A DNA stretch of 64,000 nt from Caenorhabditis elegans (taxonomy: Eukaryota > Nematoda > Chromadorea > Rhabditida > Rhabditidae): positions 9,362,001 through 9,426,000 of the forward strand of contig NC_003282.8 in NCBI RefSeq assembly GCF_000002985.6, in the 5' to 3' direction. The first letter of the stretch is position 1, and each line of letters opens with the position of its first letter. A model generated the notes under the pieces. It was not told the DNA's origin. It saw only the letters and a list, made by a program, of their open reading frames with translations, and did not search any database. This document shows positions 16,662 to 27,400 of this stretch, one piece after another. The position numbers and the translations under genes are program-made.

Positions 16662-18349
16662 ATGAGCGAGGAGCACATTGCAGTCACTCGATTCCGAGAA
16701 TACCTTCGGGTTAATACAGAACAGCCGAATCCAGATTACGGTAGGTAAACCTTTAAATTGAGAAAGATTGGGAGCTAGATTTTTATACCATACCAATATT
16801 TAATTGACATGAAAGTTAGGTTAGAAAGTGGTGATACATAGAGAATGTACATGTAGTTTCCTTGATTCATAAATTTCAGTGGCCTGTCGTGACTTTTTGT
16901 TCAAATATGCGGATGAAGTTGGAATTGAAAGGAAAGCTGTTGAGGTATTCAATGTTAAATTTTATTAAATAATGAGAAAACTTTCAAATTTCCAGACAGC
17001 TCCAGGAGTTTATTTCGTAATAATGACGATCCCAGGATCTCAACCAGAATTACCTTCAATTATGTTATATTCTCATACTGATGTAGTTCCAACATTCCGT
17101 GAGCATTGGACTCATGATCCATATTCTGCATTCAAAGATGAAGATGGAAACATTTTTGCTCGCGGAGCACAAGATACAAAATGTCTTGGTGTACAACACG
17201 TTGAGGCATTCAGGAATTTATTTGCAAAAGGGGCAAAACAATGGAAAAGGACAATTCATGTGGTGTGGGGTCCAGATGAGGAAACAGGGCATATAAATGG
17301 AATGAAGGGATTTGTGGAGACGAATGAGTTCAAGAAGCTTAACATTGGGTTTTCACTTGATGAAGGTCATGCATCTGAAAATGGCGTATATTTGACTTTT
17401 TATGCTGAAAGAGTAACCTGGTGGCTTAAAGTAACAGCTCCCGGAAATCCAGGTCATGGATCTCAGTTTATGGAAAACACCGCAATGGAGAAGATTGTAA
17501 GTTAAATTAATCTTTTCTGTCAAAAAATTTACATTACATGTTTTACAATTTTTTTCCAGGAACGTTTCCTTGCAAGTGCAAGAGCATTCCGAAACGAGCA
17601 AAAAGAATTGTTAGAGAAAAATCCTACCTGGGCTCTTGGAGATGTTACGACTTTGAACGTGAATATTTTGAAGGGTGGAGTTCAATTCAATGTGATTCCC
17701 GAAAAGTTTGAAGCTTGTAAGTTTATCTGAAAGTGAACCATATATGTAAGAGCTCAATTTTCAGATGTTGATATCAGATTGACACCAAATCAAGATTTTG
17801 GTGAAATTCGTGCAAAATTGGATCAATGGGTGAAAGATGCAGGAGAAGGTGTCACTTATGAATTTTCTCAGGTTAGATCTAATGATCACGAATGGCTTTT
17901 AAAATAGCTGTATTTTCAGCATTCCGACTACAAACCAGTGTCTCCACATACTCGAGACGATCCATTTTGGGCTGCATTTGAAGATAGTTTGAAACAAGAG
18001 TTAGTGTCCCCATTCAATAATTTTGATTAATAAATTTATATTTCAGGAATTGTGAATTCACCACTGAAGTATGTGTAGGATCAACTGATTCCAGATTCGT
18101 AAGAAAGGTGATTTGGCCTGAGAAATTTCATATAAATTCGGCTCATGTTGAAACATTTTAGGCTGGAGTTCCTGCTATCAATTTCTCTCCAATGATCAAC
18201 ACACCTGTCCGAGCACATGCCCATAACGAGTTTTTGAATGAAAAAGTATTTTTAAGAGGTAATAATTTGTTTTCTCAATCGAAATACAATATTCTTTTTC
18301 AGGAGTTGAAATCTTCGAGACACTCATCAACAATCTGGGAAATGTTTGA
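16662..18349 (+). CDS. Aminoacylase-1 family M20 metallopeptidase, copy 2
   Basis: Exons 16662-16740, 16880-16944, 16996-17496, 17560-17716, 17765-17871, 17920-17999, 18047-18107, 18162-18258 and 18303-18349 give 397 residues. Intron positions match copy 1. The zinc and catalytic motifs SHTDVVP, ARGAQD, PDEE and HAHNE are all present. After PDEE this copy reads TGH, unlike IFG in copies 1 and 3, so active-site surroundings differ. From about 17020 to 17176 exon 3 is nearly identical to copies 1 and 3, then diverges, so exchange covered a shorter tract in this copy. It lies in the same orientation as its neighbours with its own promoter, so it is not an operon member. The expected reaction is deacylation of N-acyl amino acids. 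Confidence 0.93.
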
Positions 18350-19368
18350 TATATTTGGAATTAAATAAGTAATCCATAATAAATCTATTCCGTAAATATA
18401 TTGCACATACGTTTTCCTCCATTCGAATTTAATAAAAGTTCATTGGTTTTTTCTTTGAGTTCCAACAATTGAAAAAATTGGAGTGAAATAAACAACTTCA
18501 AAGTAGATTTCCCTAATAACAAGGATTATAAATTAATAATAGATGAGACATGAAAAGTATATTCGAAATTTAAAAAAAATGGAAAATTAGTGTTACAGCG
18601 TAACATGGTCTAGCATTCCCGACTTACCAATTGAAAATTGTTTATGCGGAAACACGGTTATTTACAAACGAATAAACAATTATCACACATTGAAAATAAT
18701 CCTTTTTATGATATTTTAGATAGTTCAGAAATAAAATCGATAGTTTCAGTCGAAATTATTTTATTTTCAAAAATATATTGTAGTTGCTGAAATATCGAAA
18801 AACTTGCAGTGCAGCAATATTGTTATAAATATTTGTATTCTTGTTTCCAATTTAATAACACCATTTCGCAAAATCCAGGCAATTCCGGAATCAATAAATG
18901 TTCTCAACTAGAACAAGACGGAGTTTTTTTTCGACATTATAATTTAAACTTTACAGTCATAGAATGATTCCATAGTTTTGTTCCAACTATGCAAGAGTAC
19001 CGGCAGAGCAGTAGTAACTCCACTTTGTTCAAACTGCGACTTTGTTCGGTTTTTTCTTTTGGAGGATAAATGAATAGAAGTATTTTCTAACAATCAAAAT
19101 GTTGAACTATAGTTTTTTATAAAACACTTATTCACTTCTGGAATGCTTTTGTGTGTTCCATAAGAACAGGAACATAAAAAGTTAGTTCCGGGTTCATTGT
19201 GATCTATGGTTTCATTTTTTCACCGTCTTCTTTTTTTAAAAATCAAATTGGTTACGTGCCAAGTACCATATATAATTAATCAAAATTTATTGGTTTTGTT
19301 CACAGAAAACCGATTATGTTCTTTGTATCAAATAATAGATATGTCTACGGTAGTTGTTCCCATAAAAT
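18350..19368. other. Intergenic region between aminoacylase copies 2 and 3
   Basis: AATAAATC near 18378 is a plausible poly(A) signal for copy 2. I see no gene. The minimal promoter of copy 3 starts at 19369. Confidence 0.45.
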
Positions 19369-19431
19369 TGATAAGATATGAGAATAAAACCCCCAAAAAG
19401 ACATTTCATTTTTTTACAAGTTGTATAAAAG
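19369..19431 (+). promoter_or_regulatory. Promoter of aminoacylase copy 3: GATA site plus TATA box
   Basis: TGATAAGATA at 19369 and TATAAAAG at 19424 repeat the layout of copies 1 and 2, followed by GACCGCTCGG. The distance from TATA box to ATG is 91 bases. Confidence 0.65.
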
Positions 19432-19514
19432 ACCGCTCGGGAGAGAAGCAGTGACATTTGTGTTGAATATTTTCTAGTTCTTCATGCTTGTGTGAAAAAC
19501 AAAATTAATCAGGA

Positions 19515-21115
19515 ATGAGCGAGGAACATATTGCAGTAACTCGTTTCCGAGAGTACCTTCGTGTTAATACAGAGCAACCAAATCCGAATTATGGTAAGAA
19601 TATACATTAGAACAGTCAACATTGTATAAAATTTTAGCTGCCTGCCGTGATTTTTTATTTAAATATGCTGACGAACTTGGAATCGCAAGAAGATCAATTG
19701 AGGTAGGAAAGTTTTTCAAAAATTTTTTTATGAAGTTTGTCCTTTTGAAAGTGGAACCAATATACTTTTTTTAAAATTTTTACAATCTTGATTAAAATGC
19801 TAGATTCTCATCCTTAAATTTTCAGACAGCTCCAGGAGTTTTCCTTGTAATAATGACGATTCCTGGATCTCAACCAGAATTACCTTCAATTATGTTATAT
19901 TCTCATACTGATGTAGTTCCAACATTCCGTGAGCATTGGACTCATGATCCATATTCTGCATTCAAAGATGAAGATGGAAACATTTTTGCTCGTGGAGCAC
20001 AAGATATGAAATGTGTTGGAGTACAGCAAATGGAAGCTTTAAGAAACTTATTTGCTCAGGGAATCAGGCAATGGAAGAGGACAATTCATTTGGTTTGGGG
20101 TCCCGATGAAGAAATATTTGGAATTAATGGAATGAAAGGATTTGCGAAAACCGATGAGTTCAAGAAGCTGAACCTTGGATTTTCATTAGATGAAGGGATG
20201 CCATCAGATGATGATGTCTACAAAGTTTTCTACGCAGAAAGAGTTGCGTGGTGGGTGAAAGTAACATTCCCTGGAAACCCTGGTCATGGATCACAGTTTA
20301 TGGAGAATACTGCAATGGAGAAACTCGTAAGTTACACTCCTTCTGCAAATATTAAAACACTAAAACTTGTCTAGGAGCGGTTCCTAGCCAGTGCCAGAAA
20401 ATTTCGCAACGAACAAAAAGTTGTATTGGAGAGTAATCCAAATTTAACACTGGGAGATGTTACGACTTTGAACGTGAATATTGTAAATGGTGGAGTTCAG
20501 TTCAATGTGATTCCTGAAAAGTTTGAAGCTTGTAAGTAATGTTTTCATTCAGCCTATAGATGTAAAATATAATTTTAAGATGTTGATATGAGATTGACAC
20601 CTCATGAAGATTTTAATAAAATACGTGAAATGTTGGATCAATGGGCAAAGAATGCCGGAGAAGGTGTCACCTATGAATTTTCCCAAGTAAGGTTCTGAAA
20701 CAAAAAATCAATCAAGGCTCTATTTCAGTATTCTGACCAAAAACCAATATCTGCACATACTCGAGATAATTCATTCTGGGCTGCATTTGAGGACAGTTTG
20801 AATCAAGAGTTAGTTAATTTTTTAACGGACATAATTTGAATAATAATATTTCAGAAACTGCAAATTTGAAAAAGGGATAATGGTTGCATCAACAGATTCA
20901 AGATTTGTGAGATATGTAAGTGATAAAATTGGCTAGTTTCAAATTGACATTCAGTTGATCTACTATTTCAGGAAGGAGTAAATTCCATTAACTTTTCCCC
21001 AATGATCAACACACCGTTTCTTCCACACGATCACAATGAATATTTAAATGAGAAAGTATTTTTGAGAGGTCTCGAGATTTATCAAACAATCATCAACAAC
21101 TTGGGCAATGTCTAA
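19515..21115 (+). CDS. Aminoacylase-1 family M20 metallopeptidase, copy 3, with one intron fewer
   Basis: Exons 19515-19593, 19638-19702, 19826-20326, 20375-20531, 20580-20686, 20729-20808, 20855-20915 and 20972-21115 give 397 residues. SHTDVVP, ARGAQDMK, PDEEIFG and a late HDHNE segment are present. Exon 3 from about 19863 to its end is essentially identical to copy 1, and the similarity runs a short way into the following intron, while exons 2 and 4 have diverged. The intron that splits the last coding segment in copies 1 and 2 (after the LRG codons) is absent: LRGLEIYQT reads straight through near 21068. The region before the last helix, with KGIMVAST replacing EVLIGST, is the most divergent of the three, so substrate preference may differ. 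Confidence 0.92.
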
Positions 21116-23125
21116 TAATTCAATTTTTAAAGTATTTTTTAAATGTTCTGTATAAATAAAAATGTTTGTATATCAATTCTACAAACTAGTAAAATAATTT
21201 TCTGCTTGTTGCAACGGTTCTCAACATATTCAGATTGCAGAATACCCATTTTCAAAAACTGCATAATGTGTTTGAAAGAAAAAAATTAACATTTAAATTT
21301 TTGCGAGAAAAATGTAATTTAGGCATATGATATCATATTTTAGAAAAATATAACCTACAAATGCTAATTACAAGTGTGAAAATTGATGTTGTTTGACTAT
21401 CTGGCTAATGTCAAGTGATAAATTGTTCAGAAATTACTATAAAACCGATATGTCTTCGGTATTTTCTTTTAAACTCGTAGGTTTTTTCCTCAAACCTCTT
21501 TTAACAGCTTGAAAAGTCTCTTTTTTTTTTTAAATCAGGACGCCCCCATATTCAGTCACAAGCCAATTTTACTAGATTATAGATAATAAAATTTTTGAAT
21601 CGAGGTGAGACCAGCTGTGTGCATTTAATAGGTAAAATTATCAATAATCATCAGATTTGTTAAATAGAATACTTTTATTTAACCAGGTTTCTATAGCGAT
21701 ATAAAACTTTTCCCATGGGCATTCAGATTTATACCCATTATTTTTCATATGATATTATTATGAACTAACATATTCTCATGTGAAAATTCCAGTTGACAAA
21801 ACTTCTAAGAATTAGAGCAATTTCAAAATTTAATAATTTGAAATTTTTTAACAAGTCCTGATATCACTATCTTTTCTAAAACTTTTTGATTATTTATACA
21901 TTTGCAGTCTGAACTCATCTCAATTACAGACATCTTCCATTATATTTTTGTTTTTTCTTATTACGTTTTTCCTTTCATTGGGACGGGACCACCATGACTA
22001 TTTGGTTCATGAAAATTGGTATTCCTATCGCATTGTTAAATTATGTGCTTTTCTTTCGAATAAAAACAAATGGGATGATGTATATATTCCAGGAGTCAAT
22101 ATCTTGAAAGGAAGTGACAAAAGCACTAGAAGCTTCATTTTACATTCTTTTTCATTTATAAATGATCTCGTGACAATTTCTCATTTGTCACATTTGATAT
22201 ATTTTGAGTTGCTATTTGTTCATGTGCAATGAACGATGAAAACATTTGTGATATTTCTAGAAACTTGGCGACTTTTACTATTTTGTTACGGTTTTTGTCA
22301 CTTTTCTTATTTATTTACACTTGGCTCAAGGATGTTTTTGATTGCGGATTATTGAGTTTATTGAAAAACCTCACAAAATCTTGTTTTTTTTTTCAAAGTG
22401 GAATTTCCAAAACGGTCGAGTTTTGCTCCATTATCACTTTTGGAAACAATTGAAGTGTACCATTTATTAATAAAACCTTCAAATGGGAGTTCATTTCTTA
22501 CTATTAACATATTATTTAGAAACAGAGAACGAATACAGTATTCAACGAGCTATGTTACATTTGATAGAATTATGTTACACCTGCATTATCTAGTTAACAT
22601 TTTACTGTTAAATCTGATTATATGATCAAGTTAACAGCAGAAATTCATGTTTAGCCGACATTAGATATGTTTTATTACCGTCGAAACTCCGTCAATGTAG
22701 CTTAACAAGAAAGCCATTCAAAAATGTCTCTTTACAAAATTTTGTAAAATTGGTAAATGTTTCAATTTCTTGCTTGTAGAGAAATTGAGAGCGTTTTTGA
22801 TAGAATAATAAAAGCACACAATATATTTCCTATTAGTTCCTTACTGCTTTACAGCTCATATCTTATATATCTTTGGAATTATAAAAAATGTTCAACTATG
22901 AAATTACAAAATAAACATTTGACACATATTTTTATTGTCTTAAGGAAAAAATACGGTCATTCGGACAAACAAATGGGATATATAAAATGGGATAATGGGA
23001 TCTTCTTTTTTTTTGACATATTGGAACTTCATTCTTGTATATCTTTATTTTAATTTCCCATTACCACTTCTCTGTTTTTCAACATAACATATGCATTTTC
23101 TTTCGAAATCTTTCTAGAATTTCAG
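21116..23125. other. Intergenic region, AT-rich, no convincing gene
   Basis: AATAAAAATG near 21155 is the likely copy 3 poly(A) signal. Several overlapping open frames between 21948 and 23053 are AT-rich, Phe/Ile/Leu-rich and have no splice or start context. I regard them as chance. Confidence 0.45.
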
Positions 23126-23599
23126 ATGCTGTTCTCATCGAAAATCTTGCTTCCAACGGTTTTCCTTCTGCTCTGTGCAACAACAGTGGCAGTGGATCCA
23201 CTTGATTTCCTATTCAGCTCAAACATGGCTCGTTACCCGAGATATCGTCCGATTTCTTCATCCGCTGCATCTATCACACCGGATCTTGGAAAGAGGTTTT
23301 GATTTGAGTTCGCATTATTTCATTAGTTTTTAATGTATTGTATTTTCATTGTTAGCACATGAACTTGATTTTATTATAAAAACTGTTTAACTGGTAAAAT
23401 ATGTGTATTCAATATTATTAATGATGAGTTCAACTAGAAGTTGAAAACATTAAACTTTTTTGGGAATGTCTCCTTTAATTCTAAATTTGCTAGTTACAAT
23501 AACTATTTAAATTCCAGAGCTCCACCTGGTTGTGTTTGCACAGAATTTCTTGGCTGCCATGGACCTGGATGTATGCGTCGAATGTATCCAAAGGCTTGA
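23126..23599 (+). CDS. Small secreted cysteine-containing peptide precursor
   Basis: Two exons, 23126-23295 and 23518-23599, join in phase to 83 residues. TTTCAG ends at 23125, directly before the ATG, so the message is probably trans-spliced with almost no 5' leader. Residues 1 to about 22 form a clear signal peptide (hydrophobic core FLLLCATTVAV). A middle part with RYPRYR follows. A Lys-Arg pair, spanning the intron, sits just before a C-terminal block of 26 residues starting APPGC. That block has four cysteines spaced C-x-C-x6-C-x4-C, then Met-Arg-Arg. This is the layout of a prohormone cut at a dibasic site to release a disulfide-bonded peptide, but I do not recognise the family. A small non-hormonal secreted protein is the alternative. 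Confidence 0.72.
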
Positions 23600-24463
23600 A
23601 TCGTTAACTACTCCATTCATAATTGTTTCCATCTTTAATTACCAACCAAGTTTGAGAACATTTTCAAAATACAGTGACAACAGAACATCATTGAATAAAA
23701 TACATTGTTAATGAATTTACTTTTGTTCAGAGAAAGATGGAATTTCGGCTCGAATTTCGAGATTAATTTTTTTTTGATATTCACAGCATGATTTACCTTT
23801 AACACCTTTAAATATACAATTAAAGTTAAGATAATACGAATTCTAGAAAGTAAGTTAAATTTAGGTGCAGTCAAATGTAATTTTTCACTGGTTTCGAGAC
23901 AAAATATATGACAGTTGAAAATAAATATGCATGAGTCATCCCACAAAGTCAATTGACTCGAATAAATAAATATTTTTTTAAATTAAGATATTCCGAAATT
24001 TGCATTGTTTCATATCTGCTCTAGTATATACGCAGCACTGAATCACAGCCAATATAGAAAATAGTTTCCATTTTTTAATTTTGTTTTAATTATATTGTCG
24101 AAAAATTGTTTTAATACTTATTTGGATTAATTAAAATTTCGGTATAATGATGAAAACGTTGCGAAACCCGTAAATAAGGTGAAACTCTCATTTGAGTTTC
24201 CTCCAAAATGAGACAAAAAGTGCAACGGAGCGCACTTGCACGAATCACGTCTTCTTTAAATTCATTGCCAACGTGAGTTTCAATTTGGTTTTTGCACTTT
24301 TTGCCGACAAGAAAAATGCAATTTTGCACGAAATATTTTTTCTTAAACTCGGTTTCCAAAGAAAATTAAATTTATTGATTTTTTTATTTGTCTTGCTCAC
24401 TCCTTCGTGAAGATCACATGATCGCACTATAACATGGCAAACAATTTTTGTTTCAGACACAAA
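23600..24463. other. Upstream region of daf-15
   Basis: This is AT-rich sequence between the small-peptide gene and daf-15. No further gene is supported. GTTTCAG ending at 24456, seven bases before the daf-15 start codon, is a probable trans-splice acceptor. Confidence 0.5.
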
Positions 24464-27400
24464 ATGGAAGAGGATAGGAGTATAACACCGTTTTCCTCGT
24501 TTGCAGAACGTTTGACAGTCAATTTGTGGCATGCTCAGGTGAGAAATTTAATTAAATAATGCAATTTTTTCAAGAAAAAACAAAAAAATATATTTGTTTC
24601 AGAGAAATGTAGAAAGAGTCACATTATATTTACAAGAACCCCGACATGTCGAAGATATCGCAGGAAGTATGGAAGATGAGTGGGATTGTATTGAAGAGTG
24701 GTTTGTTTTATTAGAGCATCATTTTAAAATTAAAATAATATTGTTGTGACGAAAGACGAAAAAAAAAACAGCAAATTAATGGAAAAACTCACAAAAAGTA
24801 AATAATATGAAATATTTTTACTGTTTTGCACTATACTATTTGGAAAATCAAAACGATTTCAGAAAACAAAGGGCATTCGGCAAGAAATTAATTATAAGTT
24901 AAAATAAATAATTTTCAGCGTAAATCGCCGAAAAGGCAGTGATCGCCTCCGAACTGCATCTGTCGCCATCATCATGTGTCTACATTTGGGAGTCGATCCA
25001 CCAGAAGCTCCGTCTCGAAAAGATGCTCCTTCTCGTCTTTTATCATGGGTTGATCCATATAAATGTGGTGCACACAAAGCAGCCATAGAGATCGGATTGA
25101 GCACTCAAAGGGCTTATGAAAAGTGGCAACCAAAATCAAAGTAAGAGATGAATCGGATATTTCCAATGTTTCGGACTAAAATACGCTACTCTAGAATTCG
25201 GTTAAAAATTACAAAAATGAATAAAATTAACAAAAATGCAATCTTAAAGCCAAAAGGAGTTACAGAACTCGATATAAAATTTGTACGGATCCGCCTATCG
25301 ATGACGTGAGAAAAGTTGCAACAAATCTTCGAAGAATCAGTGGAAATGATCGAGTTCTGTTTCACTACAACGGACACGGTGTACCGAAACCAACAGATAA
25401 TGGAGAAATTTGGGTATTTAATAAAAGCTTCACCCAATATATTCCATTGTCAATATTCGATCTACAAGGATGGCTTGATTATCCCACAATTTATATCTGG
25501 GAAACTCATTCAGCTGAGACAATTCTTCATAACTATCGACGATTTGGAGAAGATCAGAAAATGTTTGTTTGATACCAAAAGTTAAGAACATACTGAATTA
25601 TGGATTTTTAGATCCTGGCAAAGTAGGTTTGATCGATGGCAAGAGGAACAGAGGAATCTACCACCAATCTCATCAAAAATGACAGATGCTGATCAAGCAG
25701 AAGCATTAGGTTTTCCAGAGAAATATCCCAGATATAATGTAAGAATTGAATCTTTATAAGCAAATTTCCGACCAGCAATTCTCCAAAATGAGTCAGCGTA
25801 AAAAAAATTAAAGAAAAAATACTTTATTTCAGTTGGACTGATTGAAAACGTGCTCAAAAATTATTTGAAAGTTGGAATTTCCGGGAAAATTTCGATAATT
25901 AGTCGGTATTTTCGGCAATTCTCAGCTTTCAGAAAAGTTTTTAGCGTTTTTGAATAGTTTGAATAGTTTTTCAATTAAAGTGAAAGCTATTTTCCGATAA
26001 ATCAAATTTTTTGCTATTTTTATCATTAAATTTTATAAAAAATGCTGGTCGATAATTTCCGCGTACCCCTGGTTCCGCACAAGAATTCACGTACCTAATT
26101 ATTTTTCAGGATTGTATCCATCTAGCAGCATGCAGTGCCGGTCAATGGCTTCCAATGTCGAATCCTCATCTGCCAGCTGATCTATTCACTTCCTGTCTAA
26201 CCACGCCTATCCGAACATCACTCGCATTTCATTTGAGTCATTCGGAGCATCGTGATGAGTATCCGGAAAACATTTTGGACATGATTCCTGGAAATCTTGC
26301 TGAACGAAGAACTGTGCTCGGAGAGCTCAACTGGATATTCACTGCCATCACTGACACAATTGCATTCACTTCAATAGATCGTGACTCGTTCCAAAAACTT
26401 TTCCGTCAGGATCTACTTTTGGCAACTCTGTTCAGAAGTTTCTTGCTTGCACAAAGAGTTATGTCAAAGTTCAATGTTTGTAAGTAATAAAATATCTGAA
26501 AGTTTAATGAAATCTAAACAAATTTTGAATTTCAGTACCAGTTTCGCAGCCTCCTCTGAAAGACACATCAATGCATGATTTATGGAGATGCTGGGATCAA
26601 ACAATGGATATGGTTCTAGACTATTGTAGAGAATTGATTTATGTCAAAGAATGCGAAAGAGCACTGTTTTGTGGAAGAGATGTTATTAATAGAAGCAATG
26701 TGTTCCCGTTTTTAGGTATATTTTAATGCATTTGACTATTCACAAACTGATATTTTAGTGCTCATTGACTTCGAACATGTGCTGACTTACAATGAGACCC
26801 ACCAGTACAACACATTCTTCACAGAACAACTACAAGCTTTTGAACTTTGGCTAGACTACGGTGTTGACGAAGGAACACCTCCACTCCAACTTCCGATGGT
26901 TCTTCAAGTACTTCTGAGTCAGGCACATCGTGTCAGAGCTCTACGATTACTTGCACGATTCCTTGATTTTGGTAGATGGGCTATCGGATATTCACTTGCC
27001 GTTGGAATCTTTCCATATGTTCTGAAGCTACTTCAAAGCAATATTAGTGATTTGAAAATCTCTTTAGCGTTTATTTGGGCAAAAATTCTGGCAGTAGATC
27101 CATCGTGTCAAATGGAATTATTCAATGAGTGTATCGATGAATCAGCAACACAACAACAATCACCAGCACAATCACAACAACCATCAGTTGCATTGAAACC
27201 ATCATCCATGTTTGCAAATCATCCACCACCTGCACAATTAACAATGGATAAACGTGCACTTCAGATTAATACTCAAACTGGCGGAAGATTTCAAACTAAT
27301 CAGAATCAGGCATTGGATATGCAATTACAATATGCTCAACAACAAGCTCATCAGAGGCAAATGGATCCATCAGGAGGACAACATTCACCAAATGCTCAGC

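Noticed and set aside
21948..23053. Four AT-rich open frames as genes
   Set aside because: They have no splice partners, weak codon bias and hydrophobic composition expected of random AT-rich DNA.
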